Assembly (NCBI GenBank): GCA_022577435.1
Contig: JAKOON010000052.1
Span: 855,001 to 919,000, forward strand
Direction of reading: 5' to 3'
DNA from: Embiotoca jacksoni
Lineage: Eukaryota > Chordata > Actinopteri > Embiotocidae
DNA: 64,000 nucleotides
The translations under genes were made by a program, and so were the position numbers. Positions 13,411 through 26,053 of the stretch are shown here, piece by piece (position 1 is the first letter of the stretch; the number at the start of each line of letters is the position of its first letter). The notes beneath the pieces are model-generated. The model saw only the letters and a list, made by a program, of their open reading frames with translations. It was not told where the DNA came from and searched no databases.

Positions 13411-14082
13411 ATTGTGTGTCTTTGTGTGTGTGTGTCAAGTGCACTTTTTGCCATCTCAGACCTTATCAGTCTGCTGTGTAATTGTCGTTCTCACATCCTT
13501 TAGTTACCTGCCAAAGACTTGATGAGGGTTTCTGCTCGGGGATTTTTTTTTTTGCATGTTATTCTCTGAATTTAAAACCTCAACTGGCTCTTTTTCAGTC
13601 AAAACCTTATATTTACATTACAAAACAACACCGAAGAGAAAAGCTCAAGTTGTAAGACATTTGAAGGGCTTAAAATCTGTACAATATTTCCCCCAAAAAG
13701 TCGTATCTCTAGCCTAACGTAAAAACTTTTAACGTCTCCAAAGCATGTTTTGAGCAGTTGAAGCTAAACCTGGGCAGGTGCATCACTTTGTAAACACCGG
13801 CCTTTAACGTGGTAAACAGGATAACTTAATTAATCTCCATGAATTAGGTCAAACTTCCAAAAAATATAAGAACAATCTTGAAACAATCTCACATCTTGCT
13901 AAAAATACAGAAAAATGTGACTCCAGATGAGGATAATTTGTATTTTGAGGTAAAACAAGCAAAACATTTGAATGAAAGTTTAAATTTTGGTCACGTTTTC
14001 TTCCTTTCCTTCTTAAAACAGTCAGTATTCCTGTTAATCCATGTCTATTAGTATTCATGATTTAACTTTGAATCCCAGGCTG

Positions 14083-14083
<1 letters not shown>

Positions 14084-14170
<87 letters not shown>
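14084..14170. repeat. (TG)n microsatellite
   Basis: About 43 uninterrupted units. Confidence 0.97.
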
Positions 14171-14171
<1 letters not shown>

Positions 14172-14428
14172 AAGTTGTGTGGACATTAACCTGTTCACAC
14201 TGACGCATTGTTGGACCTCGACTTCCCCATATTATAAATATCTCCTAAATCATTTAATGACTTTAAGTTTAAGATAAAGATTACGGTTAAACCTCCCGGA
14301 AATAAGTGTGTGTATGTGTGTCAGGAAAGACACAATTGGGCTGCTGTGTCGACGTACGACCTGTTTTTGTGGCTGAGCTGCAAGTCTTTAGCACTGCCAA
14401 GGGGGCTATTAGTGCTGCCTGTCTGTTT

Positions 14429-14436
14429 ACGTACGT

Positions 14437-14519
<83 letters not shown>
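14429..14519. repeat. (ACGT)3-(GT)n microsatellite
   Basis: Three ACGT units run directly into about 39 GT units. Confidence 0.95.
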
Positions 14520-17500
14520 CCTCCTTGTCACTGAATGAGTAAGTACCTTTGCATACTAATGCATCTGAGGGTTTGGTTGTGATGCGTTCATGAGAACATC
14601 CTAATGAGAGCCGCTGCTAATTAATTCAAGGAAAACCGTCAGTGTTGTATCTGAATAATGTGAAAATAATCTTCCTTCATTAGAAAGTATCAGAGAACCA
14701 CAGCAAGAATCGAGTGACTTTTTTTTTACATTATTCATTGTGTAAAAGGCTGAAAAAACCTGCTTGTATTTTTAGGGATGATAAAAAACAACAACTCTTA
14801 ATGCCACTTCATTCACTTCCACTCTGTGCTACTATTTCATAAAAGTGCACACAACAGGTCAAGTACTGAGGGGGGGCAAAGAAATATAAAGCTGAGGACA
14901 CGAGACGGACACACTTTGTGCATTAGTGGGTTATTTGTAGCTTGTAGAGTTCACAGAGAGCCCACAGTGAAATCATTGTCCCTCACTGATGGAGCAGCAA
15001 AGCCATTAGGGCAGCGAAGACAAGTCCTCCTGAAGGAAACAAAATGTCCAGGATGTTTTAGAAATTGAGAACTTTTGATGCATGTCAGCAGCATTAACTA
15101 CTTTACTTTATAGGGTGGAACTATAGAAATCTGATATTAAATTGTGTAAGTTGTGCGTCTTCAAAATCACCAGAAAATATGGAAAAACATTACGTGGATC
15201 TTTAAAAATACAATTTAACAAGTTATGAATACTGTGCTCAGCTAATATAACCATATCTACTCTAGTCTTGATAGCTGCCCTCTGATTGGCTGCAGAATGT
15301 GGGTGTAAATGTTGCTATTGGTCGATTATTTCAGTCGACATATATTGTCTCCTTTTCTGCTATCTGTGTGTTACGGTTCTCTAAATCCAAGAAGCAACAA
15401 CAACAACCCGAGTTAATCATCCTAAATGCTGAAAAAGATGCGTGTTGGTGAAGATTTGGATCGATTGGTTCTTTTGTGGGTATTGAGCCATTTTAATGGC
15501 AGGGCTCGCCTCCCTGTGTGGAAATGTTCCAGCAGGATGAGTAATAAAAAGTCTAGCAACAGATTTGAGTTTATTTTTTTCTTTATTGGTGCATTCCACC
15601 CAAAGAGAAGCTGCTGTTGATCAAATGACTTCAAACTAATTGAAATTGATGCTTTTTAGTGTTTCAGTTAAAACCCCCTGTTTTACCCCGTTTGGCCTGT
15701 AACTTTAAAAGTGTGCACAAGAGCTGCATACTTGCATAAGCTGTGACTTATTATCAACATAATCACGTTTGCGTTCATTATCCAACATAATAACCAGATT
15801 TCAGTTCAGACGCCGTATCGGTTAACGAAAGGTTAATGACGAGCTGCAGCTGCGGGAGAGACGGATGCAGCCAATCACACGGAGGCACGAGGAGAGGTAG
15901 AAACAGAGGGAGACGTTTTAAAGCAACACGAGATTGAGTGAGGTACAACGTGAGTGAAAAGCATCTGGTAGCTATCAGACCATGTTTCTTTTACTTCATC
16001 ACCTCATCAGTCAAGAGGTACTTGGCTTTTTTTAAATTTTATTTTTAAAGCAAATAGAAAAATGCAACCAGTTTAAGCACGTGCTTTACGTCCTTGATTG
16101 CCTCCTTATTACCTCCGTCCTGTTTGATCTGCAGATTTCTTCCAACATTAGTTGGGTTGTACAACGATTTAAGAAATGCTAAAGATTCTGATCAGCCACC
16201 AGAATCAAAGGTCGCATGTTTTTTTTGTGTGTTCATCTGGAGTTTCAGTGAAGTGTAGTTTGGGGTCATTGTGCGCCTTTCCTCCGTCTCCCTGTGTGGT
16301 TTTTCTCTCCTTCTGGCTTGAATTGTCTCATTTAGTTCCTGGCATTGGCAAACAGCTCACATAAAACCTGCAGAGGCAGTGCAGTCTGTTGAATCTACTC
16401 TTCACTCACGGTGAGATCGACCCTACAGTTCAGAGAACTTGTCTTTTTCTTTTGTCAAAAATGGAAATCAAAAGATATTGAGACCAGTCGGATTTCAGTG
16501 TGGTTACAGTCTTGAAGAAGAGTTGTGGTGTTTCCCAATTTTATTTTACATTTCTGAAAAGTTTTCCCCACAAAAGCAAACAGAACAAAGGATCCAAACA
16601 TCCCTGGACACGGCACATTAGCCACATGTTAGTAAAGCAAACCCATCGTATCGACATGGTGACCCAACACTCGTTTTATGATCACGGCATATCAATTGAA
16701 TATTCTTACGTGGAAAACACTGGTCACAGGCATCACTGGATATGACTCACTTTTCGGTTGATGATCGGTTGCGGCTGTTCGGGCTGTTGGGTCGCGGCAG
16801 GTCAACGGGAATATTTGGTTGGTTGAGGTTGTGTAACGTTTTCTTTTTTATGATTTGGAGTTGAAGTTGTTGAGGAACCAATCAACACTTGAACTAAATG
16901 CTGTTATCATTTGTGTTCTTTCTTGTTTATTTTCTGTTGACGTGTCACATGTCCAGTTTTTCTTTACTACTACGTAGTGGAGTTTGTACTCTCACAGCAC
17001 ATGAAGCTGCAGTAAACTGAGAACATCAGTTACTGTATGGGAGAAAATACACCACAACTTAATGTAAAGGTTTACAGACCGATCTGAATGTCAAGTCTAA
17101 CTGTCGACATTTCCCAAAAGCAAACCAACTTTCCCATCGTATTGTTTTCCACTGAACCGCGTCGCTTTGAGACGATGCACATCAGCCTTTTTAGAAAAAC
17201 GTGGACGAGGCCTCGATGACCTCTGTGGGAGACTTTCAATCCAGTTTCACCTCAAATGTTTTTGTCTGGTTGCGTTTAAGGTCAAAGTTATTTTCTCCGA
17301 TCCCGCTGTGCTGTGAGCGAAGTTACCGACATGATATACAGTCGCACGCATTTCATACATCCACATCCACGCAGCAACGTAGTCATAAAAATAACTATGA
17401 AAGGTTATGGCTAACTCAGCCACGATGTTTCTCAAGGCTTTATAGGCTGGTTGTTTACAATAGTGATGATTATAAAAGATGAATCGTCTCGTTTCGATGA

Positions 17501-18423
17501 GGTTCTTTCATCCATTCGTTTCAAAGTAGGATTGGAACTTTAAAAAAAAAAAAAAAAAAAAAATAGAACAATCTTTGTTTCACACATTTAAAAGTCGGGT
17601 TTATGAGATTTGGATTTATAAATGATATAAAACTATCTTTTAACAGGAAGAAACCTCCTCCATTATTTATTTTAAGTGAGATTTTCTCAACAATTATTGA
17701 ATAGATTGAAGTGACACCGGATGAATTTGTAAAATACAATGTCATAATTCAGGATTAAAACCTTTGAACTCTTCACGGCTTTCGACCCATTCAGTATGTA
17801 CCCGGGGCTCCTCATCTTTGTTTCTGACGTCTGTGAGTGGTGGCCCCTCTCAACTCTCCATGTGCTTTCATTTAACTGCACACCACAACTATTTGAGGCG
17901 CAGCGATGTGAAATGATCCCATATTTCAGTGTTTATTCGTTGTCGCATGTCTATTTTTACGCAAGAGCCATGAAAACATACCCAAGACGTAGTAAACAGC
18001 GTTAACAAACCAGAACAAATGCATCACTGGCCGACGACAGCATCATGAGACTGCAAGAAGTCAACATGAGTTTCTGTGGTCGTGTGGATTTAGCAGCCGA
18101 TTGATTCCTGTGCTTTTGTTCGTGACCTCTGGACGGATCTCCGCACAGTCACACAACACGCGTATATCATGAACACGTATCTGCCGGATAGGTCGAACGG
18201 GTCGTGAAGCACGGATGTCAGATCTGAAGTGTGTTTGTCTGCTTCTTGTTAACCTGCGGCCGCTGCATCCCTCCATCAAACACGCTGTCTTTAACCCCCC
18301 CCCCCACTCTGTTATTCCGCCTCGCTCTTTCCCTCCATCATCTTAACAATAGGTCCGTTTACTTGTCAGTGATGAATGGATTTCATAACAGCCTTGAAGT
18401 AAACAGGTGAGCATGAGAGTGTA

Positions 18424-18426
<3 letters not shown>

Positions 18427-18470
<44 letters not shown>
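18427..18470. repeat. (TG)n microsatellite
   Basis: About 21 units. A C run lies shortly before it at about 18295-18305. Confidence 0.95.
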
Positions 18471-18472
<2 letters not shown>

Positions 18473-19405
18473 TCCTTTCATGTGTGAGATTATAAAGTAG
18501 GAAGAAGCTTCACTGCCTCACAGAGACGTCAGCAGTTTAATATTTCACGTCCAAAGCTGCAAGATTTTGAAGAGAATAATAACAAATATTTTAAAAATTA
18601 TACTTGATGCCGCTAAACCTGAACTCTGCTGACTTAAGCTCCAGAAGCAGGCGCTTATCTTCAACTGAGCTGCAGAAATCTGGATTCAGGATTGATGAGG
18701 GAGATGGTGGGATACCTCCTTTCCTGGAAAACGACTTACAATTCCTGCAGACACACCAGAAAGTCAAATAAAATGTGCTTAGATGAGTGCACTTGTGTAT
18801 TTAACTTCATCCGGTTGACTAGCAGTCGGTCAAGATGATGTGCAAAGCAGGAGATTGGAAAGCTCCTCCAGAGCCACAAAAGACATCCCACAGCAAGCTG
18901 AGTTGACTGCTATGACGAGTGCTTTCAAGTGTTAGACTTGTTGTGTCTAAAGGGCGGTGCTGAAGTTGGCCTTCAGTGTGCAGAAATCTCAAGGTCACCA
19001 GACAAAAGAGTGCAAAGAATGGGTGCGATAAAAATAAACAAAGGAGTAAAATGATTCAGAAAACAGACAATGAGAGGAATAATAATACATTGAACACAAT
19101 ATCTGACCATTTTTAAAAGTAGAAACAAAGTTTGCAGCTTGCTTTTTTCTGCTGTAAGTCACTGAATTTTCAATTTTTTTTCCCCCCTCAATAATTTCTG
19201 TTGTTTTTTTTCCCCTCTAAGGACTTGATGGTTGGTTGATAATAATCCCCTGATTGCAGGCAGAAGAGGTTTCCATTTCGTGTTTTGCTTTTTGAAGTCT
19301 CCAGATAAAAGAAGAAGTGGTGATTGTGACTAATGGCCCGTGATGTCATGTCTTCGGTCCCTTGTAAAAACTCCCAGTCATGGCGAACCTCTCTCCTCTC
19401 GGCAG

Positions 19406-19562
19406 GAGGATCACACGTGGGCGACCATGTTGGGGCAGAGCGTGCGGTTGCAGCCGGTTCCCATCCAGAATCTGTCGGAGTTGGAGCGAGCCAGGTTGCA
19501 GGAGGTCGCCTTGTACCACCTGGAGGAGAGGGACCTGGACTTCAAGATCAGCATCCCCAGAG
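19406..19562 (+). CDS. arhgap6: arhgap6-like exon 2: SELERARLQEVA segment
   Basis: The acceptor is cctctctcctctcggcag and the exon opens with codons for EDHTWATMLGQSVRLQPVP, followed by IQNLSELERARLQEVALYHL. This aligns with the mammalian ARHGAP6 segment that begins near FTWNSMSGRSVRL. The donor is CCCAGAG/GTGGGA, leaving phase 1. An ATG at 19427 in fair context (ACCATGT) could start a shorter isoform, but the good acceptor argues for an internal exon. The open frame continues 66 bases upstream to an ATG at 19340; I regard that part as intronic. Confidence 0.88.
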
Positions 19563-22500
19563 GTGGGAGAATGACAGTGTTGGCGTTTCGACAACATACT
19601 GACTGACTAAGAATTGGTCGTGATTCAGAGTAGAAAAAAACCCCACCATTTGCAAAGTGTATTGTATGTTTCCACACACTTTTTCTACCTCTATACCTCT
19701 ATATCTCCCCCAGGGAGCCCCAGTCTCTCTCTGTCTTCACTGACTGGAATATTAAGCCAAAATATAATCTTAAAAAGGCAATCAATTATAAAAACTGGCA
19801 ACAGGCAGAAACTGGGAGGCTGGATCTGTACAAAGCTAAACAATTGGATATATGGGAAGCTCTAAAGCTCATTTATTAACACTTTGCATGTTGTTTGTTT
19901 TACCAATATAAAAAAAACAACTAAAAATATCAATCAATGGATCTGGATGTGTATTAGTGTTGCTTTTTTGGTTAAACCAGCTAGATAATTAATGATATTA
20001 AGAACGTCAGAACATCCAACTATGATTTAAGAATTCAGTTGTTGTTTTTTATTAATTGACTTTAGAGGTCAAATTACTCTTAAAACGTCGGTGCATAGTT
20101 CACACAGGTGCTCACTGTTTGTCGGTGATGGGTTCAAACGTGTCAAAATCTCTGTAATGCCATTAAGAGGCACCGGGTCCAGACTTAAGCCCGACCGATT
20201 GCGGCGGGATGATGGATGACGACTCTGCTTTTTGTCGTGTTTCTTAACCTTTTGTTGCCTCCTTTACAAGAGATGTTCAATAGTTTGTCTCGGAGGAGTG
20301 GCAGCTCTGAAAAGTGAGCTCAAGGTGACCCGGTCAGTCCGGCGCCAGTAGAGGCGATCTGATTGGGCGATGTGCATTCCCTCGCAGACCCCCGAGAGAG
20401 ACATAACGGCGTGTTTGTGAATCTGAGGAATGAAGCAGGAAGACGTTCAGAGAAAAACATCAGAGTAGGAAGTCCGGGGTGTCAGTCGTGATAAGAAAAG
20501 GTCAAAGGCTTGATTTGTTTATACTTCCTCGTGTCTCACTCGACATCTCAATAAGCACCGATTGGTTTCCTGAGGAGGCGTCACAGACTTTTCTGGTGAT
20601 ATTGTTCTGAGTCCTATTTCCACATCCTGACTGTTTTGGAAACCAGCCATCAATTAGCGCATAATCTTGTAGATTGGTTGAAAACATGGGATATTCAGGC
20701 TGGCTAGATCGTGATTGTCAGGAAGTTAAATTATCAGAAGGCAAGCTAACGAAGACCCACAAACTGATCACTCTTGTAAAACCTTTAATGTATCAGATTG
20801 AATAAAGGCTTTTACTGTTTGAGTGCCGGAAGAAGGTTTCTTTTGATGTCCATTGGAAATGTTTTCTGGTCCTAATGGATTTTTGTGTAAGCTGTAGAGC
20901 CTATAATACTTCAACTTTTTATTTAATTAAGACTTGTATTATACACCATCCGCTCCATCAGTATGAGTCAGGCTGCTGTGGTGGTCGGTTTTTGTCCTCT
21001 AACATCAGACCTGTGTGTTTAATTAATCTGCAATAACATCAGGAAACACTTTTCCTCCCCTCTTGTTTACTTGCACAAGCATTCCTCTGCTTGCCACCGG
21101 ACTTCTTCCCACTTTGACATATTTTTGCGTGTGCAATTGTTTTTATCCATCTAAACTCTAAATCCAGCCAATAAAGTGGGAAAGTTTCACTAATAAAATG
21201 TAAAACCTTTCACACACCTAGTGGACTGCGTACTGGGTGGTTTAATCGAGGCTGGGGGGAGAGATCACCGAGGTCGGGGGGTGGGGGGGGGGGGTGTCAG
21301 TGGGGCTGAGGCGAAGAAACAAACACAGCTGATTGCTGAAGTGGTGTGTTTTGTCCTGAGACCGGCCGGGATGTGAGCTGCTTTTCTCAACGCTCTCTCC
21401 CATACTGTTGTTGTCTCTCAGGGTTACTAACCCCCGAGCTGCTCAACTTTGACCGTGCTGTTGGTTGAGGCTCAGCGTACTTATGGTTTCCAATAAACAG
21501 TCTAGCTTAAGTGGTCTGAGGTTGTTGTTTTTTTATTCCCTCCCGGGACCAAAACTTCCAAAAAGCAAAACACCCACTTGTGCACTGAGTTTCCCTCAGT
21601 GCACAAGTGGGTGTTTCGCTTTTCAACCAGAAGCCATCTTAAAGTTTGTTGGAAGCAAAATTTTGGGGGGGAAAAAAGTTGTCAATTAGTTTTTACCCTT
21701 GGCTGAATTGATGAATCGATAAATGCCAAATGTACGGTGGCTCTGAGGGTCAAACGCAAAAATATTTAACAAAACGCTAAAACATTTTCACAAACCGTGT
21801 TTAGTGAAATTATTTTGTATTCGGACGTGAATGCCAAGTACTCCCTAACATTCCCGGCCTTGAATTCGTGATTTGTTAAAACAAAACCACAAAAACAAAA
21901 ACAACAAAAAAAACAGCTTTACTGACCAGAACATCTCCTTCAACTCTGAAAACCCGTCAGAGGATGTGAAGCTTGTAAAACAACAGACGCACTCGTACTT
22001 TCCAGGAACTTAACGGACCTCTTTTCTGTGTAACGGACATCTCACATCGACTGAGGAAACAAACGACGAAGCGCTCTGTGAGGAAGTGTGGGAACAAATA
22101 TTCCTCCTCGGTTTGTCCCCCGAGGCTGAGATCTCTCCGGTCCGTCCCGGTCTCAGCATCACGTCCCTCCCTGTTGTTCTTCTTCAGGTTTCTGGTCCAG
22201 ATCTTTATTCCTTGGATTTCATCTCACTTTTTTCCTCCAGTTGTGTGACAGATTTGGTGTTGTGGAGTTGGTTCTCATGCCCTGTTGTCTGAGCCGCTGC
22301 TCTTCAGGGACTCCAAACTAACTCGCTCTGTTTTTCCTGTAATCTTCCTTCTGTTTTGGTCGTCTTCTGTTTTTAATCACTGTCTCCTCGCTCTGTTATT
22401 CTCCCATTAATCCTGCTTCCTAGCTTTTAAAACCTTGTGAGCATCATGAGTGTTCACGAGACTATCGACAGCTTTGTGGGGCTGTAAAGCTCATTTTAAA

Positions 22501-22929
22501 GAAAGCAGAACGGTCTAAAATATTGAGCTGCTTTTTTTTTACGCAGACAACGTCATTTCTGTAAGTTCATTAAAGGTATTTTTGCCGTTTAACATTCATG
22601 TTACAAGTTTAATGCTGTTAAAAACACCTGCATATAGTTGCACTTCTTGAACAGCCATTTTGTTACCATTAGTCTTTAAACACCAACCTTGCATAGTTTA
22701 CCTCTCATCTAATCAGTTTTTTTAAATTCAGTTATTCAGCAGATGGAAAGTGTTGGTCTAATTACCCGTTATGTACGAGGTGCATTTTAACCAAAACCAA
22801 CATAAATTAATGATGCAGAAAGTGCAGCAAAATAGCTTCCAGTCTTTTATACATGGAAGCCGGGGGCTGTTTTCTATCTTCGTATTTGTCTTTGGCCTGT
22901 CGCCTTCGCTTTCTGTGTGCCTTATGTAA

Positions 22930-22999
<70 letters not shown>

Positions 23000-23136
23000 T
23001 CACTCACTCACTCACTCACTCATCAGTGAGAGATCAGCCTTGGCTGGAGGTGGCATGTGTGTGGTGGGAGGGGCCGTGCGCTTTGGAAATAAACTTTAAT
23101 TTCCTGGAGTCATGGGATTTTGACCTTTTTATCCCA

Positions 23137-23195
<59 letters not shown>

Positions 23196-26002
23196 ACACA
23201 TGCCGTTGTCATCTTCTTTCCCCTGTGATTTTCTTTTTGTTCTTCTTTGGATTAAGTGGGAAAAATAAAAGCATTCTCATGTTTTAGTGTCACAAATATT
23301 CCACACAGGACATTTTACAACGTGGGTAACTCCAGTCGTTCCTTAATAGGGAAAAGATTCGATCTTGAATTAAAGATTTCTAAACACCAGCTTTCCAAAC
23401 CCAAACAGTGGCTTCTTCCAAATAAACCGGGTCAGAGCGGGAAGATGTAGAGCTCGTAAAAACACACACTGTAAAAACAGACACAGTATTAACCAGCAGG
23501 TATGGATTTACTGCTGATGTTTCACATCACTGTTTTCTGATGAAAAAAAAAAATCCTCTGAAATGACATTTGTGATGTGGATCTCTGTTTTTTGTTAATG
23601 GCCCACAGGAAGTTAAAAATCAACAAAAGGAAGCAGAAATGCGTTTTTGAACAGAGATCTGCATTATTTTTACAACTTTTTGTACTAAAATATATTAAGA
23701 ATACATCACGAGTTGTTTGAATTTTCTGTTTTGATGATTTTGTGTGTGTTTGATACCTTTTAAACATACTTTTTCACTATTTATTTACCTTCCTCCTGTT
23801 TTTCCTCGTATGCACACTTACATACGTCTCCCTTTGTCCTTTCTGTGGAGCGCAGCACAGCCATTACGCAGAGCGGGCTATTCAAACAAACAAGGACTCG
23901 TCTGTTGAAAAGGTCCGCTCTGTTCTTGGAGACGAGGAAAAGGCGCAAGCATCAGATAATAAGTGAAGGGGAGAGGGACGGGAATGAGGTCGTATCGAGG
24001 GGGGGTTTGAAATGTCTGAATGTACAAAGACGAAGACATGATTGAGGTTATTTTGTTAATTTAGAGATAAAAGGACAAGCGAGACGAGTCTATCGTGGAA
24101 ATACGTGTAACTTCTAAATAAAAAAAATGACGCATACTCCTCATTGTTGAGGCTCGGGCAGATCTGACACTGATGTATTGTGATGACTTCTTTTTTTATT
24201 TTATTTTTTTCACAGAAACTCACAAAAGGAGAAAATCTCTGCGCAGGAAGTTTGACTCCTTCTCAAAGGAAAAGAAAGACCGAGGTGAGTTCACGGTTAA
24301 AACTTGAAGCTGTCTGCGGCCGCAGCAGATTGTCTCCTGAGATACGGAGAAACCAACAGTGTTTGTTTCAGTCAATATTATGAAGCACAATGTCCCTTCT
24401 GTCCGCTGAGGCAGCATCACCACCGCACTAACCGCTAATGGCTTTACATACTCGAAACTCGGTGTTTATAAAGAGGCTCGGCGCTGCAGGCTGAATCATG
24501 GAGGCCTCGCCGAGTCCGGCTTTCTGCTGCTGTCCTGCGTTGCTGTAACGAAAAACTGAATCGTGAATGAACGCCCACTGGGCTCTGCGACCTTCATGCC
24601 GCGTCAGACTATCAACCCACAGTATGTTTATTTTCACAGCAATATCCTCATTACTGGAAATAATACTTTACCCGTAACATTCACATTGTTTAAAATGTTT
24701 GTTGTTAAATGACAATCTCACATCAACAGTTTGATTACCGAGAACTTGTTCTCGAGAAATGCATTTATCTGATTGATTAAAGTAATCAAAGTTGTTTATC
24801 AGCTAAATGGTTCGGTTCAGTTTTAGTGCTTCCAACCATTTTTGGTCACAAATCAAATAAACTGGGGAACTGGCTTGTTGCCTCAGAGCCCGAAAGGTCT
24901 CGCAGTCACCGCAGGAGCAGGTTCATGAAAATGTTTCCGTTCAGGTTTTTGTGGATCTAAACTGTTTCTACCAAAAAAATTTAACCATTTTCAACCTCTT
25001 ACTGGTCTTTTTATTTGATAGTAAAAATAAATGTTTGGTTTTTGGCTCTCCGTTGGTCTGAACAAACAAACCAATGAAACAAATCCTGTGTGTGAGGTTA
25101 CCGCAAATAATATCCAGACCTGGTTTATAATCTTCGTGCCGAAGGACGATGACGATGTTGAAAATCTAGAAAGATTCGTTGAGATTCCACATCTCCCCTC
25201 CCTGCTCTTCTTCTCCCTTTTTGACCTTTTCATTTTTTTATTTTTTTTTTGCAGCCAAACACGTTAAACAAAGCAGCTCTTCTTCTACTGTTGCACATGT
25301 GTTGAACGTGTCTTCATACCCCTGATTGTATAATGCATGGAAGCACATCCATATCTGTTGTTTTGAGTTCGAGTTCACATCTGGCCGCTGATTCCAGATG
25401 CGTAAACTGTGAATAGGCCTTCAGTCTCTGACACCATGAAATCTGATTTGTGGGTAAATCTCCGACATTCCTTGATGCTAAACACAATTTATTTTCTCAC
25501 CAAACACAGAGAAAGTTTTCATATGTGACTTTTGACTTTTCCTTTTTTCAAGCCTCATGTTTTGTTACTGACATCCAACTGAAAAGTTCAAAGGAATTTT
25601 GTCTCTGCTTCTCACAAAGTTGCCCAACAATCTGCCACTTTATTAAAGGGAGTAAAATACACTGGGAGGCTCGTGCTTTGATCACAGTGCATCAAATACC
25701 AGTTTTCATTTCCTGCTGCGGTAGTCATGGGATTAGTTGTATTATTGTTGGTATGTAAACAGAAACTGTTTGCACTGACCAGTTTTAATTGGTCTCTGTT
25801 AAAAACTGCCTCCTCAGCTTTTTTTTCTCTCCTCCTTTTACCTCCCTCTTCATCTTCATCTTCATCTTCATCTTCATCTTCATCTTCCCCGCTGTAAGTC
25901 TTGTGTCCGATCATCTGCCAATCTGAGCCCAACCTCTCATAAAGAGATGTTCTCTATTCTCAGCTGATTATCGCAATAGGGCATGATACGGGCCAAAACA
26001 CA

Positions 26003-26053
<51 letters not shown>

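Larger units (their letters stand above)
1..19405. other. No exon recognised: upstream DNA or first intron of the arhgap6-like gene
   Basis: I see no coding block with family resemblance here. Open frames are (CV)n, (TH)n or Ser/Leu low-complexity shadows. The stretch holds most of the window's GT/CA microsatellites, one pyrimidine-rich tract, a 35-base-arm hairpin and several dispersed-repeat pieces, listed separately. A first exon with a long amino-terminal region, as in mammalian ARHGAP6, is expected upstream of 19406 but I could not find it. Confidence 0.6.
19563..24215 (+). other. arhgap6-like intron 2-3
   Basis: GT-AG intron. It contains the hairpin at 21561-21623, a G-rich run at 21252-21305 and two CA tracts near 22930-23192; otherwise it is AT-rich with no recognised content. 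Confidence 0.8.
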
